39,400 bases of DNA from Nitrospirae bacterium RIFCSPLOWO2_02_FULL_62_14 (GTDB lineage: Bacteria > Nitrospirota > Nitrospiria > Nitrospirales > Nitrospiraceae): contig MHEU01000016.1 of NCBI GenBank assembly GCA_001805245.1, forward strand, positions 1 to 39,400, written 5' to 3'. A program made the position numbers and the translations under genes. Below, piece after piece: positions 15,333-22,968 of the stretch (positions are counted from its first letter, which is position 1; each line of letters starts with the position of its first letter). The notes beneath the pieces are model-generated. The model saw only the letters and a program-made list of their open reading frames with translations, had not been told where the DNA came from and made no database searches.

Positions 15333-15980
15333 TTAGAAGAGTTCGCGATAATGTTTGGAATGGATGCCGGACTCGTCAGCGAAGCCGATGGACCCTTTAT
15401 CGGGATGTCCGGTGTCGTTTAAGTCGATCCGGTAATGTCCGCGCACGTGTTCCATGGCGGTTTCGAACGGAATGGCGCTTGGATAGAGCTCGCCGGGAGC
15501 GTGAGCACCGTGCGACAACACTTTGATGGCGTCGTCTTTCGCATATTTTCCGTCAGAAAAGATAAAAATATCCGCTACAGCATATTCGCCGAGTTTATGC
15601 TTCGGCGTGGTGGGCGGGAGAAGGGTCGCCAGCGCATTGGACAGCCGGGCCTGTCGGAAACGTTTGAGCAGGCCGGCAATCTGGCTGTCGGTGGCCTGCT
15701 CCGGGACCAGCACACCGATCGCGTTGAATTCCTTGATGGTGGTCTTGACGCGAAAGATGATCGGCGCCGCGTCGGCTTCTTCTTCAACAAGGGTTTTCGA
15801 GGCCAGCTCGGGATTGACCGGCGGCTGGGTCTGCTTGCCCTTTGGCGTGGCCAGCCAGATCGCGAACCACAGGCCGAGTATGACGGAGAGGACGACGACC
15901 AGCGGGTGTGCACCGGCGCGCTTGCCCTCTTGGTAAGGGGCTTCTGCCTGTTCCGCCTCGGGCTTTTGATCGGGTTCCAT
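15333..15980 (-). CDS. Membrane-anchored protein of unknown function
   Basis: A 215-residue protein with a charged N-terminus (MEPDQKPEAEQAEAPYQEGK), one membrane helix (about 26-44, HPLVVVLSVILGLWFAIWLA) and a globular part rich in hydrophobic strands, including KEFNAIGVLVPEQATDSQIAGLLKRF and DIFIFSDGKYAKDDAIKVL. The membrane topology suggests N-in with a periplasmic C-terminus. The family was not recognised. The start codon lies 5 nt from an 8-nt repeat array and has no Shine-Dalgarno sequence. It follows mazG on the same strand. Confidence 0.72.
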   Translation of the reverse strand: MEPDQKPEAEQAEAPYQEGKRAGAHPLVVVLSVILGLWFAIWLATPKGKQTQPPVNPELASKTLVEEEADAAPIIFRVKTTIKEFNAIGVLVPEQATDSQIAGLLKRFRQARLSNALATLLPPTTPKHKLGEYAVADIFIFSDGKYAKDDAIKVLSHGAHAPGELYPSAIPFETAMEHVRGHYRIDLNDTGHPDKGSIGFADESGIHSKHYRELF

Positions 15981-15985
15981 AAGTT

Positions 15986-16051
15986 ATTTGGTGATCTGGT
16001 GATTTCGTAATTTAGCGAAATTCACTTCGTCCAATCACCATATCGCCAAAT
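15986..16051. repeat. 8-nt degenerate repeat array, inverted arms (ATTTGGTG family)
   Basis: Left arm 15986-16025: ATTTGGTG, ATCTGGTG, ATTTCGTA, ATTTAGCG, AAATTCAC. Right arm 16028-16051: CGTCCAAT, CACCATAT, CGCCAAAT, which are the inverse of ATTGGACG, ATATGGTG, ATTTGGCG. The array fills the whole mazG to membrane-protein spacer; the mazG stop starts at its last base. Same family as 7085-7177. Confidence 0.85.
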
Positions 16052-16884
16052 CATACTTCCCTTGCCTTGGCCTTCTTCCATAGGGCATCCATTTCGTCCA
16101 GTGTCATGGAGTCCAGCGTCCGGCCCGTGCGCGCGGCCTCCGCTTCAATGAAGTGGAACCGGTCGGCGAAACGGTCGGTTGCCCGCCGCAGGGCGTCCTC
16201 CGGGTTGAACTTGAGGAATCGCGCCAGGTTCACCAGCGAGAACAGCACGTCGCCCATCTCATCTTCCAGATGCCGTTGCGCGGCACTGCGTTCGGCATCG
16301 CCCGCCTGGTCGTTCCGCGCGACATAGGCTTCGGTCAGTTCTTCGATCTCTTCCTTGACCTTGCCCATGACCTGATGGACGCCCTCGCCGTTCTGCGGCC
16401 AGTCGAAGCCTACGCGCGAAGCGCGGGCCTGGATCTGAAACGCCCGCAGGAGGGCGGGCAGGGTCTTGGGCACGCCGTCCAGCACAGATTCGGAGCGTCC
16501 GGTCTGCTGCCGTTCTGACTTTTTGATCTGTTCCCAGTTGGTATAGACCTGGTCGGGCGTGAGCGCGCCGCCGCCCTTCGGCCCGAAGACATGGGGATGC
16601 CGGCGGACCAGTTTGTCCGCAAGCAGTTGCATCACATCCTCGATAGAGAAGGCCTGCCGCTCGGCCGCGATCTGGGCATGAAAGAGAATCTGCAGCAGGA
16701 GATCGCCGAGCTCCTCGCGCAGCTTGCCGTCATCCTGTTTGTCGATCGTTTCCAGGACTTCGTAGGTCTCTTCCAGCAGGTAGGGTTTCAGCGAGTCGTG
16801 CGTCTGCTTGCGGTCCCAGGGGCAGCCGTCCGGCGCCCGCAGTTTTGCCATCAATTGTATGAGTTCGTCGAACCGATCCGCCAC
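16051..16884 (-). CDS. mazG: Nucleoside triphosphate pyrophosphohydrolase
   Basis: A 277-residue MazG with two EExxD-type MazG repeats: the first around LREELGDLLLQILFHAQIA and the second around LEDEMGDVLFSLVNLARFL, both coordinating Mg. It hydrolyses noncanonical and canonical NTPs to NMP and pyrophosphate and can lower ppGpp in E. coli. RAPDGCPWDRKQTHDSLKPYLLEE is the family N-terminus. The GTG start at 16884 has an AAGGAG ribosome-binding site. Confidence 0.94.
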   Translation of the reverse strand: MADRFDELIQLMAKLRAPDGCPWDRKQTHDSLKPYLLEETYEVLETIDKQDDGKLREELGDLLLQILFHAQIAAERQAFSIEDVMQLLADKLVRRHPHVFGPKGGGALTPDQVYTNWEQIKKSERQQTGRSESVLDGVPKTLPALLRAFQIQARASRVGFDWPQNGEGVHQVMGKVKEEIEELTEAYVARNDQAGDAERSAAQRHLEDEMGDVLFSLVNLARFLKFNPEDALRRATDRFADRFHFIEAEAARTGRTLDSMTLDEMDALWKKAKAREV

Positions 16885-16910
16885 CGCAATAGCTCCTTCA
16901 ATCGAGGGGC

Positions 16911-16916
16911 ATTATA
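16911..16916 (-). promoter_or_regulatory. Probable -10 box upstream of mazG
   Basis: A perfect TATAAT on the minus strand, 26 nt before the mazG GTG. The expected transcript would have a leader of roughly 20 nt that contains the AAGGAG. No convincing -35 hexamer was found. Confidence 0.4.
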
Positions 16917-17057
16917 CCTGTTTGAATCGCCGCATAGAAATGTCCAGGATGGATGCAGCCATGAATTCGTCAGGTCCCTGGATAGCCGGATGTATATGCG
17001 TGTGGTGTGGGGAAGAATATGACGGGTGAGCGAAGCGCTTTCTCCCCTTTCCCTAGC

Positions 17058-17149
17058 GGCGGTTCGGGTTGCCTTCGACTGCGCGCATCGGACGAGCACC
17101 CTTCCGAGGCGTGCGCGTTCTGCGAGCACGGAAGGCAGACCGAACCGCC
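17058..17149. repeat. 92-nt long imperfect hairpin
   Basis: GGCGGTTCGG (17058-17067) pairs perfectly with CCGAACCGCC (17140-17149). After a short interruption TTGCCTTC pairs with GAAGGCAG, and inside that GCGCGCA/TGCGCGT-like segments can extend the fold. No T-tract follows, so it is not a standard terminator. It sits in the 16885-17231 spacer between divergent mazG and the DUF1844 gene; no other feature was seen there. It may be a structured RNA or a palindromic mobile repeat. Confidence 0.6.
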
Positions 17150-17231
17150 ACGCTCATCTTACTGTGTCGCTTGCGCAACACTAGGCCCTGTGATAGCGTA
17201 CGCATAGTATTTCATATGGTTAGGAAGGGCC

Positions 17232-17651
17232 ATGGCCAAGGAAGAAGAACAGGGTTTTGTGATTCGAGACAAGCGGGGCCGGGGCGACGAACCGGCGGCG
17301 TCCGAGTCCAGCCGTCCGGCTGCGGCAGCACCCGCGCCGGCGTCCGAGCCGGGGCAGGAGGCAGCCCATGGCCACGAGCCGCATCTGCCCGTGACGTTTC
17401 CGTCGTTCGTGTTCTCGCTCAGCACCTCCGCGCTGATGCTCATGGGCGAACAGTTGGATCCACGGCAAGGCAAGATTCCCGTCAACCTGCCGCAGGCCAA
17501 GGAAATCATCGACATCCTGTCCGTGCTGGAGGCCAAAACGAAGGGCAACCTGGATACAGAAGAACAGCAGATGCTCACGGACATGCTCTATGCTCTGCGG
17601 ATGAAATATGTGGACCTGGCGTCCGGGAAAAAACCACCGTCTGCCTCCTAG
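17232..17651 (+). CDS. DUF1844 protein
   Basis: A 139-residue protein. The first 50 residues are an Ala/Pro/Glu-rich, probably disordered tail. The rest is the DUF1844 core: TFPSFVFSLSTSALMLMGEQLDP, NLPQAKEIIDILSVLEAKTKGNL and TEEQQMLTDMLYALRMKYVDL. The family is widespread in Deltaproteobacteria, Acidobacteria and Nitrospirota and has no established role. AGGAAGG precedes the ATG. The stop is 1 nt from the left end of a MITE-like element. Confidence 0.87.
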   Translation: MAKEEEQGFVIRDKRGRGDEPAASESSRPAAAAPAPASEPGQEAAHGHEPHLPVTFPSFVFSLSTSALMLMGEQLDPRQGKIPVNLPQAKEIIDILSVLEAKTKGNLDTEEQQMLTDMLYALRMKYVDLASGKKPPSAS

Positions 17652-17652
17652 C

Positions 17653-17955
17653 GGATGTTGAAAAAGGCCTTCGCCCGGAATGTTCATGAACGCTTCTGCT
17701 GCAATCACGGATACGCTGCTGCGACGGGCGGGCTCGCCGCTCAGTCAGTCAACGTCCTGCTGAGGGGCGCCTCCTTCCTTTGCGGCTCCACGCGCCCCTC
17801 TCGCGACGCGTCTACGTGATTTCGCGACGAATCGCCATGAACAATCCGGGCTAGCTTCGTTCTCGCATTGCTCGCTGCGGCTTTGCCACGGGAAAGACGC
17901 GCGTCTTGGCGCGCGTGGGGTGGGTCGGGTGCAACGAAGACCTTTTTGAGCATTC
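17653..17955. mobile_element. MITE-like palindromic element, long copy with nested REP-like hairpin
   Basis: Terminal inverted repeats: left 17653-17673 (GGATGTTGAAAAAGGCCTTCG) pairs with right 17935-17955 (complement GAATGCTCAAAAAGGTCTTCG form), differing at a few positions. The interior shares CGTTCTCGCATTGCTCGCTGCGGC with the shorter copy at 24262-24382, where the equivalent reads CGTTCTCG...CTCGCTGCGGCC. About 200 nt of extra sequence and a REP-like hairpin (17894-17931) are inserted. No transposase gene is present. The interior does not hold a credible gene. Confidence 0.65.
17894..17931 (+). repeat. REP-like hairpin element, copy 2
   Basis: A 38-nt copy of the element at 10814-10851. 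Its stem is ACGCGCG/CGCGCGT. Relative to copy 1 the stem's second pair is C-G instead of G-C, a compensatory double change. It lies inside the long MITE-like element. Confidence 0.65.
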
Positions 17956-18007
17956 TGAAAGAAAATTCTCGAGCGGTCGAAGTTCAATGCATATCTCAGC
18001 CTGCATA

Positions 18008-19144
18008 ATGGAGCGGCTACTAATCGGGCTAGCCTGTGTGGTCTGCGCAGTCGGACCGGCGTGGGCGGAGAAACCGCAGCAGGCTGCGACTGTTCGCGCG
18101 GCTTCGCTGGCCGAGACCGGCTGGAAGCTGATCAAGGGCGGTGAGTATCACCGGGCCTCCACGACTTTTGCCGAGGCCTCGGCACTGGCGCCCTCGGATG
18201 CCTCGCTGCTGATCGGTCTCGGCGTGAGCCAGCATCTGCTGGTCAGGGACGAGCAGGCGGCTGTGACGTTCCAGAAAGCGCTGGCGCTCGATTCCGGCGC
18301 GACCCAGGCCCACAAGTTCCTGGGCGACATTTACGATCAACGGGGTGAGATTAAAACGGCGCTGCGCCATTACGAGCACGCCGCCCGGCTGGATCCCAAC
18401 GAAGCAGGCATTAAAGGCCGCGTGCTGGCCGCGCGCCGCGCCGTCGAAGCCGAAGCCGGCCTGGACCGGCTGTTCAGCGCGCATTTTGTCGTCAAGTTCC
18501 ACCGCTCCACGGATCGCGCCGTGGCCAACGCCGTGGCCGACAGGCTGGAGGCGGTCTATCGGACGATCGGCGCCCAATGGTTGTATTTCCCGGCTTCCCG
18601 TGTCGTCGTCGTGCTCTATCCCCGCGGGCAATTTCAGGGAGCGGCGTCTGGTCCGGATTGGGCGCAGGGGCTGTTCGACGGCCGCATCCATCTGCCGGTG
18701 GAGCGCATGTCCGGCGATCCGGCTTCGGCCGATGCCGTGTTGCGGCACGAGTACATGCATGCCGTCGTGCACCGGCTGAGCGGCGGGCAGGCGCCGGCCT
18801 GGCTGAACGAGGGGCTCGCGCTCTATATGGAGCGGGGTCCGGATGCCGCCGGGTCATGGGAGCGCGAAACGCGCCGGATTCAAGCGGGCGAGCGGCCACC
18901 GCTGGCGGCGCTGCACCGGAGCTTCCTCGAACTGCCGGCCGGCGATGCGTCACTGGCCTACGCGGAAAGTTACGGCGCCACCCGCGCGTTGCTGCAGCGG
19001 CGGGGCACGGCGTTGGTCCGCCGGCTGCTGGAGTCCCTGACGGTCACGCCGGATTTTGGGGACGCGTTTGAAACGCTGTTCCATGAACGATACAGTGACT
19101 TTGATTCGTCCTGGGCGGTTGTGCGCAGTGTGAACGGACGTTAA
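18008..19144 (+). CDS. Exported TPR protein with peptidase-MA-like zinc protease domain
   Basis: A 378-residue exported protein from the ATG at 18008 (MERLLIGLACVVCAVGPAWA signal peptide); an ATG at 17987 is the alternative start and neither has a good ribosome-binding site. Residues about 30-130 are TPR-like helices (ASLAETGWKLIKGGEYHRAS, LLIGLGVSQHLL, HKFLGDIYDQRGEIKTALRHYEHAARLDPNE). The second half is a gluzincin-type domain: HEYMH at 247-251 and the third zinc ligand in LNEGLALYME (Glu268). It is likely a periplasmic or envelope metalloprotease. A heptamer array joins its stop codon to ntrY. Confidence 0.83.
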   Translation: MERLLIGLACVVCAVGPAWAEKPQQAATVRAASLAETGWKLIKGGEYHRASTTFAEASALAPSDASLLIGLGVSQHLLVRDEQAAVTFQKALALDSGATQAHKFLGDIYDQRGEIKTALRHYEHAARLDPNEAGIKGRVLAARRAVEAEAGLDRLFSAHFVVKFHRSTDRAVANAVADRLEAVYRTIGAQWLYFPASRVVVVLYPRGQFQGAASGPDWAQGLFDGRIHLPVERMSGDPASADAVLRHEYMHAVVHRLSGGQAPAWLNEGLALYMERGPDAAGSWERETRRIQAGERPPLAALHRSFLELPAGDASLAYAESYGATRALLQRRGTALVRRLLESLTVTPDFGDAFETLFHERYSDFDSSWAVVRSVNGR

Positions 19145-19211
19145 ACGTCATTCGTTAATCGCCAGAGTCGGCTCGGACGTTTAACGTTTCACGTTTAACG
19201 AGTAACGAGGG
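19137..19211. repeat. 7-nt repeat array, inverted arms (ACGTTTA family)
   Basis: Right arm 19177-19211 has five units: ACGTTTA, ACGTTTC, ACGTTTA, ACGAGTA, ACGAGGG. The left arm begins inside the stop codon of the protease gene (19142-19144) and reads, on the minus strand, ACGAATG, ACGTTTA, ACGTC. The last right-arm unit ACGAGGG is the only plausible ribosome-binding site of ntrY, 4 nt before its ATG. Confidence 0.85.
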
Positions 19212-19215
19212 AATA

Positions 19216-21513
19216 ATGCCGGGCCTGTTCGATCCGCCGGTCGAGATAAAGAAATCCTCGGAGGGGTTTCGCCGCACGGCTGCCCCCGCGTCCGGGTCCG
19301 AGCTGCGATCCGGCGAATACACCGCTGAGCGCCGGCCGCACTGGACGCCGGTGTGGACCGTCCTCCTGTTGCTCGTGCCCTGCCTCGTGCTGACCTACTA
19401 TTACTCGCAGGACATTCTGAGCGGTGCGACCAATCCTGACGCGCTCCTGCCGGATGCCAGCTATGCCTTCGTGCTGCTGCTGGTCAATCTGGACCTGATC
19501 GGGCTCGTCGTGCTGACGCTGCTGCTTTCCCGCAGTCTGATCAAGGCCTACTTCGAACGGCGGCACCGGCTGGTCGGCTCGGGCTTCCGCGCCAAACTCG
19601 TGGCCGCCTTCATCGGGTTTTCGCTGATCCCGACGGTGCTGCTGGCGATCGTGGCGAGCGGGCTGGTGACGAAGGCGATGGATGTCTGGTTCAACGACCA
19701 GATCGAGCAGGTGCTGAAGGACTCCCAGGACGTGGCGCGGATGCACCACGAAGGCCACGTGACGCTGGCGATCAACAACGCGCGGGCCATCAGCCTGGAA
19801 ATCTACCGTGAGGAGTGGATGAAGCGCGACCTGCGCGATCTCCTGTCGGCCGGCATGGCGCGCAAACGGGCGGAGCACAATCTGGCGAGCGTCGAGATCT
19901 ATTCGCCCAAGCTAGAACTGCTCACGAAAGCCGTGGATCCGGCGGTGTCGGCATCCGTCGTGGAACTGCCGATCGGGCAACTGGTGCTGCAGGTCCTGGA
20001 GGGCAAGCAGGAGATGACGTCGGTGCAGGAGGCGCAAAGCGGGCGTCTGATCCGGGCCGGCGTGCCGATCGCGTCGAACGCCAGGCAGGGCGAGATGGAC
20101 GGCGTCGTGGTCGTGGCGGCCTATGTGCCGGAATCGCTGCTGGCGAAGATGGAGGGGATTGCCAGGCAGTACACGGAGTATCGCCAGATCAAGGCCATGC
20201 AGAAACCGATCAAGGTGGCGGCCTATCTGTTCGTCGCCGTGATCACGGTGATGATCCTGTTCGGCGCGACCTGGTTCGGCTTCTATGTGGCGCGGGGCAT
20301 CACCGTCCCGATCCAGCGGCTGGCCGAAGCGACGGAATCCATCGCGCACGGCAATCTCGACGTCAAGATCAAGGTCAAGGCGACGGACGAGATCGGCACG
20401 CTGGTGGAGTCCTTCAACCGCATGACCGACGACTTGCGCAGCAGCAAAACGAAGATCGAAGAGGCCAACATCTCGCTCGACCGCCGCCGTGCCTACATCG
20501 AAGCGGTGCTGGCGACGGTGGCGGCGGGCGTGCTGTCCATCGACCGGACCGGCACGATCACGACCGTGAATCCGTCGGCGGAGCGCATCCTGGGCGTGTG
20601 GGGCGACCGGTTGCGGAGCCGTCCCGTCAACGAAGTGTTCAAGGAGCTGAAGCTCGATCTGTTCCAGAATGCGTATGACCGCATTCACGCGGACGCGCTG
20701 GACACGCTGTCGCTGGAAGGCGTGATGGAGGTGCAGGGGAAGCCCATGACCACCGTGCTGAACCTCTCGCGCATGCGGGACGAGGCGGGCAGGGACCTGG
20801 GCTTCGTGCTCGTGTTCGAAGACCTGACCGAGCTGATCAAGGCCCAGAAGGTCGCAACCTGGAAGGAAGTGGCGCAGCGCATCGCGCACGAGATCAAAAA
20901 TCCGCTCACGCCCATCCAGTTGTCGGCCCAGCGGCTCCGGAAGAAGTTCGACGAGAAAGCTCCTGATTTCAACAGCGTGTTCGAAGAATCCACGAACGTG
21001 ATCATCAGCGAGGTCAACAGCCTCAAGCGCATGGTGGACGAATTCTCCAAGTACGCGCGGATGCCGGCGCCGCAGATGGCGCGGCAATCGCTGCACGACG
21101 TCGTGCGCGACGTCGTCGCGCTCTATCGGGGCGCCCATCGCGACGTGCAATTCACCGCGGAGATGGACGAGACACTGCCGTACCTGAACTTCGACCGCGA
21201 GCAGATCAACCGCGTCTTCGTCAACCTGCTCGACAACGCGGTGCAGGCGATGGAGCAGCGCGGACATGTGTGGATCACGACCAGGCACGATGCCAAGCGG
21301 CGGCGCGCGGTGGTCACGGTGGCGGACGACGGGCCGGGGGTGAATCCCGAGGACCAGGACAAATTGTTCATTCCCTATTTCACCAGAAAACGGACCGGCA
21401 CGGGCCTGGGATTGGCGATCGTGCAGCGCATCATCACGGACCACGAAGGCCAGATTCGCGCCGGACGGAACGAACCGAAGGGCGCGGTGTTTACCTTTGA
21501 GCTTCCGACGTAA
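19216..21513 (+). CDS. ntrY: NtrY-type membrane sensor histidine kinase
   Basis: A 765-residue sensor kinase. Order: several N-terminal membrane helices (about 45-150), an extracytoplasmic region, another helix near 334-360, HAMP (about 361-415, ITVPIQRLAEATESIAHGNLD), a PAS domain (about 425-530, AGVLSIDRTGTITTVNPSAERILGV), HisKA with IAHEIKNPLTPIQLSAQRLR (phospho-acceptor His558) and HATPase_c with the N-box Asn674, DDGPGV and TGLGLAI boxes. It should phosphorylate the adjacent NtrX-type regulator. NtrY proteins are linked to nitrogen, redox or envelope control; the signal is not readable here. Confidence 0.93.
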   Translation: MPGLFDPPVEIKKSSEGFRRTAAPASGSELRSGEYTAERRPHWTPVWTVLLLLVPCLVLTYYYSQDILSGATNPDALLPDASYAFVLLLVNLDLIGLVVLTLLLSRSLIKAYFERRHRLVGSGFRAKLVAAFIGFSLIPTVLLAIVASGLVTKAMDVWFNDQIEQVLKDSQDVARMHHEGHVTLAINNARAISLEIYREEWMKRDLRDLLSAGMARKRAEHNLASVEIYSPKLELLTKAVDPAVSASVVELPIGQLVLQVLEGKQEMTSVQEAQSGRLIRAGVPIASNARQGEMDGVVVVAAYVPESLLAKMEGIARQYTEYRQIKAMQKPIKVAAYLFVAVITVMILFGATWFGFYVARGITVPIQRLAEATESIAHGNLDVKIKVKATDEIGTLVESFNRMTDDLRSSKTKIEEANISLDRRRAYIEAVLATVAAGVLSIDRTGTITTVNPSAERILGVWGDRLRSRPVNEVFKELKLDLFQNAYDRIHADALDTLSLEGVMEVQGKPMTTVLNLSRMRDEAGRDLGFVLVFEDLTELIKAQKVATWKEVAQRIAHEIKNPLTPIQLSAQRLRKKFDEKAPDFNSVFEESTNVIISEVNSLKRMVDEFSKYARMPAPQMARQSLHDVVRDVVALYRGAHRDVQFTAEMDETLPYLNFDREQINRVFVNLLDNAVQAMEQRGHVWITTRHDAKRRRAVVTVADDGPGVNPEDQDKLFIPYFTRKRTGTGLGLAIVQRIITDHEGQIRAGRNEPKGAVFTFELPT

Positions 21514-21524
21514 TGGAGACATGA

Positions 21525-22913
21525 ATGGCCGAATCGATTCTGATCGTTGACGACGAACCGGCGATCCTGACATCGCTGAGCAAAATCCTCGAGGACGAGG
21601 GCTACCAGATCGCCATGGCCAAGAGCGGCCAGGAGGCGTTGAAGATGCTGGGGGCCGATCCGCCGGATCTCATGATGCTCGACATCTGGATGCCCGAACT
21701 GGACGGCATCGAGACGCTGAAGCGCGCGCGCGAGCAGGCGCCCCAGGTGCAGGTCGTCATGATGTCGGGGCACGGCAATATCGAGACGGCCGTGAAGGCC
21801 ATCAAGCTCGGCGCCTACGATTTCATCGAAAAGCCGCTGTCGCTGGAAAACGTCACGCTGCGCGTGCGCCATGCGCTGGACCAGCGGCGGCTTCAGGAGG
21901 AGAACAAGACCCTGCGCAGCAAGGTGGACCGGCAGTTCGAGCTGATCGGCACCTCGCCGGTCATGCAGAAGCTGCGCACGCTGATCAAGACCGCCGGCCC
22001 GGCCAACGCCCGCGTGCTGATCGGCGGCGAGAACGGGACAGGCAAGGAGCTGGTTGCCCGCGCGATCCACCAGCACAGCCCACGCTCCGACAAGCCGTTT
22101 GTCGCCGTCAACTGCGCGGCGATTCCAGAAACGCTGATCGAAAGCGAACTGCTCGGGCATGAGAAGGGGTCGTTTACCGGCGCCACGGCGCAGAAGCGGG
22201 GCCAGTTCGAGCAGGCGGACGGCGGGACGCTGTTCCTGGACGAGATCGGCGACATGAGCCTGAGCACGCAGGCGAAGGTCCTGCGCGTGCTGCAGGAGCA
22301 GCAATTCATGCGCGTGGGCGGGACCAAGGTCATCAAGGTGGACGTGCGGGTGATCGCCGCGTCCAACAAGGACTTGCAGGCTGAAATCAAGAAGGGAAAT
22401 TTCCGGGAGGACCTGTATTACCGGCTCAACGTGGTGCCGATCGAGGTGCCGCCGTTGCGCCAGCGGAAGCAGGACATCCCGCTGCTGGTGAAGCATTTCC
22501 TCAAGACCCACGCGGAAGAGCAGAAGGTCAAGCCGAAAGAAATCACGGCGGAGGCGATGGTGGCCCTGGAGCAGTACGACTGGCCGGGCAACATCCGCGA
22601 ATTGCGCAACCTGATCGAGCGGCTGATGATCATGGTACCGAGCGAGACCATCGATCCTTCCCACATCGGCCTGCTGTTGCAGTCGCATTCCACGGCCGCA
22701 GGCGGCACCGCGACGGCGCCCAGTCCGCTGGCGATGAAGAACTTCGATTCGCTCAAGGACGCGCGGAACGCCTTCGAGCGTGAATACATCAGCCGCAAGC
22801 TCCGCGAGCACAACTGGAACGTCTCCCGCACGGCGGAAGACCTGCAGATCGAACGCAGCCATCTGCATAGAAAAATAAAATTGCTGAACGTCGAGTTGCG
22901 GCCCGAAAACTAG
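21525..22913 (+). CDS. ntrX: NtrX-type sigma-54-dependent response regulator
   Basis: A 462-residue protein: receiver domain with VDDEPA and phospho-acceptor Asp53 in MLDIWMPELDG, AAA+ domain with Walker A GENGTGKE, sigma-54 contact loop ESELLGHEKGSFTGA (GSFTGA instead of GAFTGA), Walker B GGTLFLDEIGDM, R-finger region PPLRQRKQDIP, and a C-terminal Fis-type helix-turn-helix (NVSRTAEDLQIERSHLHRKI). It is 11 nt downstream of ntrY. The Ser in place of Ala in the loop also occurs in other regulators of this type, so sigma-54 activation may still be possible. Confidence 0.93.
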   Translation: MAESILIVDDEPAILTSLSKILEDEGYQIAMAKSGQEALKMLGADPPDLMMLDIWMPELDGIETLKRAREQAPQVQVVMMSGHGNIETAVKAIKLGAYDFIEKPLSLENVTLRVRHALDQRRLQEENKTLRSKVDRQFELIGTSPVMQKLRTLIKTAGPANARVLIGGENGTGKELVARAIHQHSPRSDKPFVAVNCAAIPETLIESELLGHEKGSFTGATAQKRGQFEQADGGTLFLDEIGDMSLSTQAKVLRVLQEQQFMRVGGTKVIKVDVRVIAASNKDLQAEIKKGNFREDLYYRLNVVPIEVPPLRQRKQDIPLLVKHFLKTHAEEQKVKPKEITAEAMVALEQYDWPGNIRELRNLIERLMIMVPSETIDPSHIGLLLQSHSTAAGGTATAPSPLAMKNFDSLKDARNAFEREYISRKLREHNWNVSRTAEDLQIERSHLHRKIKLLNVELRPEN

Positions 22914-22968
22914 CGGCCGCTCTATCGTCCCAACTGAATGTTCAATCGCATCACGTCATTTACGTCTA

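Noticed and set aside
15216-15422. Small plus-strand gene with MREIRYMQSEGRHWQ
   Set aside because: It runs into the opposite-strand membrane-protein gene, has no ribosome-binding site and lies in an AT-rich spacer.
21525-22913. Non-functional sigma-54 activator because of GSFTGA
   Set aside because: Ser for Ala in this loop also occurs in other regulators of the family, so loss of function cannot be claimed.
22914-22968. Heptamer array before the methyltransferase gene
   Set aside because: ACGTCAT and TTACGTC hint at a period but too few units are present.
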